From Patescibacteria group bacterium (GTDB taxonomy: Bacteria > Patescibacteriota > Minisyncoccia > Moranbacterales > JAKLHP01): a stretch of DNA of 31,647 bases. The DNA lies in the NCBI GenBank assembly GCA_022710085.1, contig JAKLHP010000001.1:1-31647 (forward strand), read 5' to 3'. Below the pieces are notes generated by a model. That model made no database searches and had not been told where the DNA came from. It saw only the letters and a list, made by a program, of their open reading frames with translations. This document shows positions 1 through 7,324 of the stretch, piece after piece; within the stretch, counting starts at the first letter, position 1; each line of letters opens with the position of its first letter. Position numbers and translations under genes: made by a program.

Positions 1-2857
1 AAGCCCATTCTTCTCCGCTGCCGGATCGGGTGTAGATAGTTAGAAGTTTTCCGTTATAGCTGGGTTGGACGGCCAAGGTGACGGTAACCGCTTGGGAGAA
101 AGTCAGTCCTTGGCTGGGGATTCCTACTTCGATGGCTCCTTTGGAGTTGGAGTTTTCTTGGCTGATGGTGGTGGAGATGTCAGTAGCCGTGAGGTTGGTG
201 ATATTCATGGTTCCTCCTGAGGTAGGGGTGATGATGGTGTCTTTCGGGATATATATAGAGGAATCGTTGGATTGTAAGGTGTAATTGATTTCAATCGTAG
301 CTTGGCTAGCGGCACTGGCAGTATCTTCTTCGGTATTAATGATTCCCAAAGTATAGTCTTCGTTTATCTTGGTGGAATCAGGATCGGTGACAGTTTTGTT
401 TTTGAGGATGGTGAAACTCTTGGAAATTGATTGTTCTCCGTTGTCCACTGTTACTGTGTAGGATCCTTCGACGGTGACGGCGGTGCCGGAAGTGAACGGA
501 TTACCATTGAGAGTAGCGTCTCCGTTAGCAGTGATAGGAGTGACGTCATCGAAGTAGAGATGTCCATCTTCGAAGCCGGAGATGGTAGGAGGAGCAGAAT
601 CGGTATAGGTTACGGTTACATCTGAAAGGGTGGGGGTATATACTCCATCACTGGAAGCAAGATAAGCTTTGTATTGGAAATATTGGTCGTTAGATCCTGA
701 AGTAAACATCGATGGCATATCTTCAGTTCCAGTAGAGGAAGTAAAATAGTTTGAAGTGGTTCCATCCGGTCCCACAAAACTGGTCCATGTGGAATTATTG
801 GAAGAAGTCCTGATTTGGAATTTGACGTCGGTATTGGAAGGAAGGGTTTCGTTCCATTCAATCTTTCTCAGCCTGCTTTCTGTAAAGGTAGTATTGTATA
901 CATTGGAAGTAAGTGTTGAAGATGTCGGATAGGCATTGTAGTTTATAGTAACGTCGTTTAAAGTCGGATTGTAGCTTGAACTTGTGGTAGCTAATCTGGC
1001 TTCATATTGAATATATCTGTTTCCATTTAACGAAGAGAGGCTCGCTCCGCTCGAAACATCGGTCAGCCAGCTGGTCCAAGTTCCATCCGGGGTAGCAGTG
1101 TTTCCGGCGCGGACATCCATAGTTAGATTAGTATATGTTGGAGTGGTAGCTGAATAATTAAAAGTATTGAAATCAGTTTCTTTATAAGTATCTATGACTG
1201 CGGAGGTATAGGTACCGGTGGCGGCTCCGCCGTATATATATAGATTACCGACTGATGGCGCATTATATTGTCTGGTAAGTGTCGCTTGATACCAAAGATA
1301 ACGGTCACTGGTACTGGAACAACTTGAGGTTACATTAACAGTCAAATAATTTAATGCGGTAACTGAAGCATTACAAGTACCGCTATCGAATGACGGAGGA
1401 TTAGTACCGTCGGATGAAGTTTTAACCTTAAAACTAACTGTTCCATTGTTTGCAACAAGGCCTATTGAAAGAGATTTTCCTGTCCAAGCATAATCCTTTG
1501 AAAATCCGGCATCCAGCCGGTCAGTATAGGTTCCAGTGGTGTACGGATCAGAGGAAACCGATATTTTTATAAGATTATTCGTACTGCTCACAGGCACCCA
1601 AACTGAATTAGTAGCCGAATCAAACGCGATTCCATAGGAAGTTCCCCCAACATAATAATCTTGCTTGGTTCCGTCATTTACATTAATCTTTGTCGCAAAA
1701 ACATAATCAGTCGCCCAAATAGAACCTGTGGCAGAATCAAAAACAATTCCACTATTTCCATTTGAAGGAATTGCATACTCTGATTTTGTGCCATCGTTAA
1801 CATTAATTTTACTGATGTGTATATTGGAATTATTGATTCCAGTTGCCCAAATCGAATTGGTAATTGAATCAAAAGCCAGACCATAGACACTCAGATTCGC
1901 ATCATAAATATTTTCCACTGCGCCTGTAGTAGCATCCACTTGAGTGATATTGTTGGCAGTTGAACTTCCTAACCACATTGATTCCGTGGCTGAATCGTAA
2001 GCGATACCAAGATTGTTTGTGCCAACGCCAGTAGAAGTCGTGGTAACACCTGTATGAACATTTATTATCCCGACTGTCGAGGTATTATTTATAACCCAAA
2101 CCGTTTCGGTTATGGGATTATAGGCAAGATATCGAGGGCTTGAAATGGTTGGGATTGTGGTTTTTGCTCCGGTTTCTGGATTAATCTTGGTAACACTTGA
2201 TCCTCCATTGTTAGCCACCCAGATTGAATTGGTTTCAGATTCAAAAATGATTCCATAAGGATAAGAGACGGAGTAATCAGTCCTTTCTCCGGTGCTTATA
2301 TTAAATTTACTAATTGAACTGGAATTTACATTATTAGTTACCCAGATCGAATTGGTATATGAATCAAAGGCAGCACTATAAGGACCCGTACCGGTACTGT
2401 AAGTGGCATCTCCTGGATTTTTAAGCTGAAAACTTCCTCCATCTGAGGAAGATTCTGTATTGTATTTTGTTCCGTTCCAATTGTCTGTCTGAGATAAATA
2501 TGCAGAAGGACTTGTCAAAGTAACACTGTTGGAGCTTGTTTTGGTATTGGAAGTGTAAGTTCCGGTGTTAAAATCAGCATCGGTTGTTTGGGTAGCTGAA
2601 ACACCACTGATGCTCGATTCCACATCCGCTCCTCCATTGGCAACAACCACAGCTGAATCTTTGGCTGAATATTCGCTCCATCCAGTCTGGTTATCTGTAT
2701 TGTTACCGATATTAGAGGTTTGTCCTCCACTCCAAGAGGTTTGCGCAAAAGTAAACTCAGCTCCCTGAGCAACCCGAGAATCAGAAAAGACTCCGGAGAG
2801 AAGAACTCCGATAGTAATTATAACTAAAGCTTTTAATTTGTTCTTTTGATTTCGCAC
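1..2857 (-). CDS. Large exported surface protein with seven-repeat propeller, N-terminal part (runs off the left edge)
   Basis: An open frame runs unbroken from a GTG at 2857 (an in-frame TTG at 2878 is an alternative) to position 2, so at least 951 residues are seen and the C-terminus is outside the window. A lysine-rich start followed by a hydrophobic stretch (LVIITIGVLLSGVF) is a signal peptide or N-terminal anchor. Residues about 160-430 hold seven copies of a motif like AFDSATNSIWVT, expected of a seven-bladed beta-propeller (streptogramin lyase/NHL-like). After this come repeated Ser/Thr-rich stretches ending in DVTVTYT or DVTINYN and an Ig-like segment (residues about 720-800). The protein is rich in Ser, Thr, Asn and Tyr and poor in Lys after the signal, as expected of a surface adhesin or cell-wall protein. 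The exact function cannot be named. A consensus promoter and a leader hairpin lie upstream. Confidence 0.8.
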   Translation of the reverse strand, partial: MRNQKNKLKALVIITIGVLLSGVFSDSRVAQGAEFTFAQTSWSGGQTSNIGNNTDNQTGWSEYSAKDSAVVVANGGADVESSISGVSATQTTDADFNTGTYTSNTKTSSNSVTLTSPSAYLSQTDNWNGTKYNTESSSDGGSFQLKNPGDATYSTGTGPYSAAFDSYTNSIWVTNNVNSSSISKFNISTGERTDYSVSYPYGIIFESETNSIWVANNGGSSVTKINPETGAKTTIPTISSPRYLAYNPITETVWVINNTSTVGIINVHTGVTTTSTGVGTNNLGIAYDSATESMWLGSSTANNITQVDATTGAVENIYDANLSVYGLAFDSITNSIWATGINNSNIHISKINVNDGTKSEYAIPSNGNSGIVFDSATGSIWATDYVFATKINVNDGTKQDYYVGGTSYGIAFDSATNSVWVPVSSTNNLIKISVSSDPYTTGTYTDRLDAGFSKDYAWTGKSLSIGLVANNGTVSFKVKTSSDGTNPPSFDSGTCNASVTALNYLTVNVTSSCSSTSDRYLWYQATLTRQYNAPSVGNLYIYGGAATGTYTSAVIDTYKETDFNTFNYSATTPTYTNLTMDVRAGNTATPDGTWTSWLTDVSSGASLSSLNGNRYIQYEARLATTSSSYNPTLNDVTINYNAYPTSSTLTSNVYNTTFTESRLRKIEWNETLPSNTDVKFQIRTSSNNSTWTSFVGPDGTTSNYFTSSTGTEDMPSMFTSGSNDQYFQYKAYLASSDGVYTPTLSDVTVTYTDSAPPTISGFEDGHLYFDDVTPITANGDATLNGNPFTSGTAVTVEGSYTVTVDNGEQSISKSFTILKNKTVTDPDSTKINEDYTLGIINTEEDTASAASQATIEINYTLQSNDSSIYIPKDTIITPTSGGTMNITNLTATDISTTISQENSNSKGAIEVGIPSQGLTFSQAVTVTLAVQPSYNGKLLTIYTRSGSGEEWA
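1555..2390 (-). repeat. Seven tandem propeller-blade repeats inside the surface protein
   Basis: Translation of the minus strand shows seven degenerate units of about 35-45 residues. Their cores read, in order: AFDSYTNSIWVTN, IFESETNSIWVAN, AYNPITETVWVIN, AYDSATESMWLGS, AFDSITNSIWATG, VFDSATGSIWATD and AFDSATNSVWVPV. Each core is followed by a strand ending in K-I/F-N or Q-V-D and then a short linker. Seven units is the number that closes a seven-bladed propeller. Confidence 0.75.
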
Positions 2858-2897
2858 TTTTTTATTTTTGCTTCTCAAGGAGAGTTAATTTTAAATT

Positions 2898-2940
2898 TAA
2901 GATACAAAAAAACGGGCCCTTCACCCGCTTTGATATCTTA
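2898..2940 (-). promoter_or_regulatory. Leader hairpin (candidate attenuator) of the surface protein gene
   Basis: Read on the minus strand, an outer 7-bp stem (TAAGATA with TATCTTA) encloses an inner 8-bp stem (AAAGCGGG with CCCGTTTT, one G-T pair, loop TGAAGGG) followed by a run of Ts (2906-2912). It lies in the 95-115 nt leader between the promoter and the start codon, not after a gene, so it would act as an attenuator or stability element. I do not recognise it as a known riboswitch class. Confidence 0.5.
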
Positions 2941-2979
2941 TATTCGCCTTTTGCAAGACTTACAGACTTATATAGGTTA

Positions 2980-3008
2980 ATTATACACTATAAAAAGAAA
3001 AAAGTCAA
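2980..3008 (-). promoter_or_regulatory. Sigma-70-type promoter for the surface protein gene
   Basis: The minus strand has TTGACT (3008-3003), a 17-bp spacer and a perfect TATAAT (2985-2980). Transcription should start near 2973, giving a leader of about 95-115 nt that contains the hairpin at 2898-2940. Confidence 0.8.
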
Positions 3009-3111
3009 CTGTTTCCTCTCAAACGAAAATTATTTAAGTTTTTCACCACCTTTTTAGATTTTTCTTTATTTTATGGTTAATGTTTAGGCTTATTTAAAGA
3101 AAATTCAGTTA

Positions 3112-3140
3112 TTGACATATTCCCTAAAAAGGTGTATATT
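3112..3140 (+). promoter_or_regulatory. Promoter of the small secreted protein gene
   Basis: TTGACA (3112-3117), a 17-bp spacer and TATATT (3135-3140) precede a leader of about 45 nt and the start codon at 3193. It is divergent from the surface-protein promoter. Confidence 0.75.
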
Positions 3141-3192
3141 TTAAAGTTGCATAAATAAAACAAATCCCCAATAGGGAAAAGGAGGAAGTATA

Positions 3193-3609
3193 ATGAAACG
3201 GTTCTTTATGATAATGATAGCAATGGTCGCCATGGTCCTGATGGTCCTGTTGACCTCCGGTTCGTCTTTCGCCACCGAAGACACACTCAAAGTGTTAATC
3301 GAAAACTACGGAAACAATGCCATTATTCAGACATATCACCTAAACCAGGTGATAACCGAAGCCATAATTGAGGATTTCTACGGCGAGGAAGACATCTCAC
3401 GCAGGACTTTCAAAAAAACCGCAGATCTTGTAAGGAAGTTATTCAAAATTCCGGGAGTTTCAAGAATAACGCTTTCCGACCGATATGAAATCACCCTACA
3501 AAAGGGAAAGTTATTCGATTGGAAAAGCATACGCCCTGAAGTGACATCGGTTTTGAAAAATCATTTCAGAGCTAAAAAACTGGTTATTGAGGAGAAATCC
3601 TACAAATAA
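3193..3609 (+). CDS. Small secreted or membrane-anchored protein of unknown function
   Basis: 138 residues. The start is well defined by AAAAGGAGG seven bases before the ATG and by a consensus promoter. Residues 1-28 form a signal peptide: MKR, a long Met/Val/Leu hydrophobic core, then SGSSFA before TEDT, which suits signal peptidase I cleavage after FA. The mature part of about 110 residues is mixed alpha/beta by eye and charged, with a C-terminal stretch rich in Lys. I see no Cys, no catalytic motif and no lipobox, and I do not recognise a family. It stands alone between its own promoter and terminator and is divergent from the large surface protein gene, so a cell-envelope role is plausible but unproven. 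Confidence 0.8.
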   Translation: MKRFFMIMIAMVAMVLMVLLTSGSSFATEDTLKVLIENYGNNAIIQTYHLNQVITEAIIEDFYGEEDISRRTFKKTADLVRKLFKIPGVSRITLSDRYEITLQKGKLFDWKSIRPEVTSVLKNHFRAKKLVIEEKSYK

Positions 3610-3628
3610 CCAAACGTCGCGATCAGAG

Positions 3629-3665
3629 AGCCGCTCACGAACAATAAAGTGAGTGGCTTTTTCTT
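3629..3665 (+). terminator. Rho-independent terminator of the small secreted protein gene
   Basis: A 10-bp stem, AGCCGCTCAC with GTGAGTGGCT (one G-T pair), loop GAACAATAAA, is followed by TTTTTCTTTT. Confidence 0.85.
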
Positions 3666-3680
3666 TTCATAAATTCTTAT

Positions 3681-3701
3681 AAAAAAACCCGCTTTGGGGC
3701 T
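3681..3701 (-). terminator. Possible weak terminator after murD
   Basis: On the minus strand a short stem, AGCCC with GGGTT (loop CAAAGC), is followed by a T-run, about 35 bp beyond the murD stop. The stem is only five pairs, so the call is tentative. Confidence 0.4.
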
Positions 3702-3735
3702 GAATTCAAAAGCTAATCACTATCTTAGCATCGAG

Positions 3736-5133
3736 CTATTTCAAACTATTCACCGATTCTCGGAATTTGTCTCCCCGATCGAATTCATTGAGAAATAAGC
3801 CAAAGCTAGCCGCTCCTGGAGAAAGAATAACCACATCATTTTTAGTGGCCATTTTTTCCGCTTCCAAAACTGCTTTTTCCATTGAATCAACAATTGGAAT
3901 TTCTCCGAACTTCCCATTAATATCATTCTTTTTTATTTCATTGATAAGTTTATCTGTCGCACTACCCTTTAGAAGAACTAATTTTTTGGCTTTTTCTGAA
4001 ATTTCCTTTCCAAAATTTGAGAAATCAAGTCCCTTATCTTCTCCTCCGGCAACAAGTATAATGGAACCTGGAAAACAGCTCAGGGAAGAAATTGCAGCAT
4101 CAGGAATAGTTGCTGCCGTATCGTTATAATATTTTACGCCATTAAGCTCTCTCACAAATTCCAGCCTATGAGGAGTTCCGGAAAAATTGGAAATTCCCTT
4201 TTTAATTTCTTCGATTTTAACTCCAAAAACATAACTGGCTCCGATTGCCGCCATAACATTGCAAAGATTATGTTTTCCCAGGATCTTTATTTCCTTTATA
4301 TCAATAACCTTTTTGATATCCACTCCGTTGTTAAGATATATTGCATCATTTTCCACGAAAACTGAATTATCTTCTTTTGAGTCTTTGGGAGAAAATTTGA
4401 AAAGCTGGGATTTCGTTTCGGAAATAATTTCTTTCATCTCTTTGTCGTTGCCATTGATAACCAGCCAGTCCTCCGGCTTTTGATAAAGGAAAATGTTTTT
4501 CTTGTCTGCAATATAAAAATCCATCGTCTTATAATAATTCAGGTGATCTCTAAGGATATTGGTAATAACCGCTATTTTTGGACTTATTCTTTCTTTTTTA
4601 AGCGCTGATAATCGCCAGCTGGAAAGTTCAAAGACAATTACTGAATCCTTTTCGAGTTTTTCGAGCTTATCCAAAACCGAAGTCTGTCCGATGCCTACTT
4701 TCACCGGTTTTCTTCCGGCTGTTTTTAATATTTCAAATATTAATGTGGCTGTTGTCGTTTTTCCTTTCGTTCCGGTTATTCCAATAATCGGATTTTTGCA
4801 AAGTTTGAAAAACAGGCTGGAATCCATTTCCACAGGAATTTTATTTTCTAAAGCTAGTTTGACGTGAGGATTATCCCAGTGAACTGACGGATTTTTAATA
4901 ACCATGTCGGTTTTCAGAAAATCTTCCTTCCGATGCTGGCCTAAAACATATTCGATATTATCCAGGCCTTTGAGTTTTTGAAGAGATGTCTCCAGTTTTT
5001 CCCTGCTCTTAATATCAGTTACCAATATCTTAGCGCCTTGATTCACCAAAAACTTAACAATGCCCACGCCTCCGCCATGAAGACCTAGACCTAAGACAGT
5101 AATTTTTTTATCTTTAAAGTAAGAAAAATCCAT
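3736..5133 (-). CDS. murD: UDP-N-acetylmuramoylalanine--D-glutamate ligase
   Basis: 465 residues, close to the usual length of MurD. The enzyme adds D-Glu to UDP-MurNAc-L-Ala in the cytoplasm, using ATP. Seen in the sequence: an N-terminal Rossmann-like region beginning VLGLGLHGGGVGIVKFL (residues 13-29), the ATP-binding loop GITGTKGKTT (118-127), the Mur-ligase centre with FELSSWRL and NILRDHLNYY, and the C-terminal domain with GTPHRLEFV, YNDTAATIPDA and LVAGGEDKGLDF. The YNDTAATIPDA block is the MurD form (YNDSKATN in most species), which separates it from MurC, MurE and MurF. The D-aminoacylase-like gene lies 9 bp upstream in the same direction, so the two are probably cotranscribed. Confidence 0.95.
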   Translation of the reverse strand: MDFSYFKDKKITVLGLGLHGGGVGIVKFLVNQGAKILVTDIKSREKLETSLQKLKGLDNIEYVLGQHRKEDFLKTDMVIKNPSVHWDNPHVKLALENKIPVEMDSSLFFKLCKNPIIGITGTKGKTTTATLIFEILKTAGRKPVKVGIGQTSVLDKLEKLEKDSVIVFELSSWRLSALKKERISPKIAVITNILRDHLNYYKTMDFYIADKKNIFLYQKPEDWLVINGNDKEMKEIISETKSQLFKFSPKDSKEDNSVFVENDAIYLNNGVDIKKVIDIKEIKILGKHNLCNVMAAIGASYVFGVKIEEIKKGISNFSGTPHRLEFVRELNGVKYYNDTAATIPDAAISSLSCFPGSIILVAGGEDKGLDFSNFGKEISEKAKKLVLLKGSATDKLINEIKKNDINGKFGEIPIVDSMEKAVLEAEKMATKNDVVILSPGAASFGLFLNEFDRGDKFRESVNSLK

Positions 5134-5142
5134 AAAAAAATA

Positions 5143-6732
5143 TTAAAACAATAGAGAATTTCTGCTTCTCAGAACTTCTCCGTTTCTTTGTCCGTTGTGC
5201 TTTCCGTTTTCCAAAACAATTCCGCCATTCACAATTACCCAGCCAATCCCCTTTGAATATTGATAAGGATTATCAGGAGTGGCCAGATCCTCGATTGTCT
5301 TAGGATTAAAAACTACCAAGTCCGCAAAGTTTCCATTCTTAATAGTTCCTCTTTTTTTAATACTATATTTCTCAGCCGGCTTTCCGGTCATCTTGTTAAT
5401 CGCCTCTTCCCAACTCAAAATATTTCTTTTTCTGACATAGCTGGAAAGAATTCTGGGAAAGGATCCGAAATTTCTGGGATGCACCAATTCTCCACTGCTC
5501 TTATGATTAAGATTATATCCGGAACCATTGCTGGAAATTATTGAAAGTGGATGAGCGATAGATCGGGAAACATTTTTTTCACTTAAGACTTCCATCATGG
5601 TGATAACCCTTCCTTCGCTGGCTATCAAAATATCAATAATAGCTTCTTCTACTGATTTGTCTTGAGCCACAGCTATTTCAACAATATTTTTCCTGCTGAG
5701 AGTTTTGTTAAGAGGAGAGATTGAAATAACAACTTTTGAATAATCGCTTCTGTCCTCTCTCATTTCTTTAATAAGCTTCTTTTTAATTACCGGATCCTTG
5801 AGCCTGTGTATCATCATCTTTTTTCCTCCTTCTGCCACCCAATCGGGAAGAAGGACATATAAGACCGAACCTGTTACCGTATAAGGATAAACATCAAAAT
5901 TAATATTAATTCCGTCCGCATTGGCTTTTTCAATCATCTTTATCGCTTTTTCCATAAGGGGCCAGCTTTTTTTTCCGATTGCCTTGAGATGAGAGATTTG
6001 CAAGTTGACTTTGGATTCTTTGGCAATTTCTATAGCTTCCTTTACGGCTTCAATAAGTTCTTCCGATTCTCCTCTGACGTGAGTCGCATAAACCCCATTA
6101 TATTTCTTCACAATCTTGGCCATTCTAACAATCTCTTCTTTGGAGGCAAGTCTGGCATGCGTGTAAACAAGCCCGGTGGAAAAACCGAAAGCGCCTTCTT
6201 TGAAAGATTTCTCCAATATTTTTTCCATCGTCTTAAGTTCTCCAGCTTTCAAGCTCCTGGCTTCATCCCCCAAAAATCCCCTTCGAAGCGTTGCATGGCC
6301 GACCAGAGTTGCAAAATTAACTGATATTTTTTTTCTTTCTAACTCATCTAAAAATTCTTTCATCGAAAGCCAGTTTAGATTTACCAGCCGAATGTCTGTC
6401 CACTTTTGAATTGTCTGAATAATATTTTTGTTAACAAGAGGCGCTAAAGAGGATCCACAGTTTCCTCCGATAATAGTAGTTATCCCCTGATGAATAAGAC
6501 TTTCGAGATTGGGATTAAGAAAAATCCTCCAATAAGTATCTGAATGGTTATTGACATCAATAAAACCAGGGGTGACATACTGGCCCTGGGCATTTATAAT
6601 AATATCCGCTTTTTCATTTCGAAGATCTCCTATTCCTTTTATCTTTTTTTCCTTAACTCCAATATCTCCAATGAACATTTTTTTGCCAGTTCCATCGATG
6701 ATTGTTCCGTTTTTGATGATAATATCGTACAT
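5143..6732 (-). CDS. N-acyl-D-amino-acid deacylase (D-aminoacylase) family amidohydrolase, altered metal site
   Basis: 529 residues, the length of the D-aminoacylase family, which removes acyl groups from N-acyl-D-amino acids. Seen: an N-terminal beta-sandwich start IIIKNGTIIDGTG, the barrel entry PGFIDVNNHSD, GGNCGSSLAP with Cys92, THVRGE with His218, ISHLKAIG with His248, and the late block HPRNFGSFPRIL. Cys, His and His match the tight zinc site known in Alcaligenes D-aminoacylase. The first His of the usual HxH is Asn61 here, and the usual Asp of SDG is Asn402 (SSNG), so the second metal site has lost two ligands. Activity and substrate are therefore uncertain; dihydroorotase-like or other amidohydrolase roles are less likely because the GNCGxSLAP and HPR blocks are specific. 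It is 9 bp upstream of murD, so a role in D-amino-acid or peptidoglycan fragment handling is a guess. Confidence 0.85.
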   Translation of the reverse strand: MYDIIIKNGTIIDGTGKKMFIGDIGVKEKKIKGIGDLRNEKADIIINAQGQYVTPGFIDVNNHSDTYWRIFLNPNLESLIHQGITTIIGGNCGSSLAPLVNKNIIQTIQKWTDIRLVNLNWLSMKEFLDELERKKISVNFATLVGHATLRRGFLGDEARSLKAGELKTMEKILEKSFKEGAFGFSTGLVYTHARLASKEEIVRMAKIVKKYNGVYATHVRGESEELIEAVKEAIEIAKESKVNLQISHLKAIGKKSWPLMEKAIKMIEKANADGININFDVYPYTVTGSVLYVLLPDWVAEGGKKMMIHRLKDPVIKKKLIKEMREDRSDYSKVVISISPLNKTLSRKNIVEIAVAQDKSVEEAIIDILIASEGRVITMMEVLSEKNVSRSIAHPLSIISSNGSGYNLNHKSSGELVHPRNFGSFPRILSSYVRKRNILSWEEAINKMTGKPAEKYSIKKRGTIKNGNFADLVVFNPKTIEDLATPDNPYQYSKGIGWVIVNGGIVLENGKHNGQRNGEVLRSRNSLLF

Positions 6733-6759
6733 GATTATATTTTAAACTTTTAGAAATCT

Positions 6760-6784
6760 TTTAGCAAATGAAAAATTTGCTAAA
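6760..6784. repeat. Perfect 10-bp inverted repeat between divergent genes
   Basis: TTTAGCAAAT and ATTTGCTAAA flank the 5-base centre GAAAA, in the 81-bp gap between the D-aminoacylase start (6732, -) and tRNA-Ala (6814, +). No T-run follows on either strand, so an operator or an mRNA leader hairpin fits better than a terminator. Confidence 0.5.
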
Positions 6785-6813
6785 TATTTTATAAAATGTA
6801 ATATTTTATTAAT

Positions 6814-6884
6814 GGGGATATAGTAAAACGGTATTACGCAGCATTCGCATTGCTGAAGTCCGGGTTCGATTCCCGGTATCTCCA
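6814..6884 (+). tRNA. tRNA-Ala (anticodon CGC)
   Basis: A 71-nt cloverleaf: acceptor GGGGATA with TATCTCC including the alanine identity pair G3-U70, D stem GTAA/TTAC, anticodon stem CAGCA/TGCTG with loop TTCGCAT, T arm CCGGG-TTCGATT-CCCGG, discriminator A. CCA is not encoded. It decodes GCG. Confidence 0.9.
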
Positions 6885-6924
6885 CTATTAAATAATTCAA
6901 GCCAAGTTATGGAAACGCAAAATT

Positions 6925-6948
6925 AAAATCCCCTTAAAGGGGATTTTT
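6925..6948. terminator. Bidirectional terminator between converging tRNA genes
   Basis: AAAATCCCC and GGGGATTTT form a 9-bp stem with loop TTAAA and U-tracts on both strands. It sits between tRNA-Ala(CGC) on the plus strand and the tRNA-Ala/Ile unit on the minus strand. Confidence 0.85.
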
Positions 6949-6952
6949 AATG

Positions 6953-7026
6953 TGGGCGTACCAAGATTCGAACTTGGGACCTCGTCATTATCAGTGACGC
7001 GCTCTAACCAACTGAGCTATACGCCC
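6953..7026 (-). tRNA. tRNA-Ile (anticodon GAU)
   Basis: 74 nt. Acceptor GGGCGTA with TACGCCC, D-arm AGCTCAGTTGGTTAGAGC, anticodon stem CGTCA/TGACG with loop CTGATAA (GAT), T arm CCAAG-TTCGAAT-CTTGG, discriminator A. CCA is not encoded. It lies 14 bp after tRNA-Ala(UGC), probably in one transcript. Confidence 0.95.
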
Positions 7027-7040
7027 TCTCTCTGTTCGTG

Positions 7041-7113
7041 TGGACTGTACCGGAATCGAACCGGTCACCTCCGCAGTGCAAATGCGGCGCTCTACCAAAT
7101 GAGCTAACAGCCC
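7041..7113 (-). tRNA. tRNA-Ala (anticodon UGC)
   Basis: 73 nt. Acceptor GGGCTGT with ACAGTCC including G3-U70, D-arm AGCTCATTTGGTAGAGC, anticodon stem CCGCA/TGCGG with loop TTTGCAC (TGC), T arm ACCGG-TTCGATT-CCGGT, discriminator A. CCA is not encoded. The Ile/Ala pair is the one often found in rRNA spacers, but here it is free-standing and in the order Ala then Ile. Confidence 0.95.
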
Positions 7114-7194
7114 GAGTAAATTAATTTATTGCAATAAGTGCATATGCGGCATTCGGGCTCTGTCTGCCTTTGGCAAAATTTAACCATAGACCCA

Positions 7195-7223
7195 ATTATA
7201 TCAGCAACCGCTTGATAATACAA
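7195..7223 (-). promoter_or_regulatory. Probable promoter of the tRNA-Ala/tRNA-Ile unit
   Basis: Minus strand: TTGTAT (7223-7218), 17-bp spacer, TATAAT (7200-7195). The predicted transcript starts near 7188, about 75 nt before tRNA-Ala(UGC). Beyond the promoter, nothing else is evident between 7114 and 7286. Confidence 0.55.
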
Positions 7224-7286
7224 CAGCAACACAAACAAAAATATTATACCTTAAAAAAATATTTTGTCCACTATTTGTCCGATTTA

Positions 7287-7320
7287 AAAGGGGTCTTAGT
7301 TTTTCAACCAAGACCCCTTT
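7287..7320 (-). terminator. Terminator of the long rnhB-to-nuclease gene series
   Basis: AAAGGGGTCTT and AAGACCCCTTT form a perfect 11-bp stem with a 12-base loop. On the minus strand it lies just past the nuclease stop (7325) and ends in CCCCTTTT. Confidence 0.85.
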
Positions 7321-7324
7321 CAAT

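Noticed and set aside
2932..2985. c-di-GMP, preQ1 or fluoride riboswitch upstream of the surface gene
   Set aside because: None of the conserved cores of these classes can be found in the leader.
6953..7113. Spacer of an rRNA operon, suggested by the Ile/Ala tRNA pair
   Set aside because: No 16S or 23S sequence flanks the pair, and the order is Ala then Ile.
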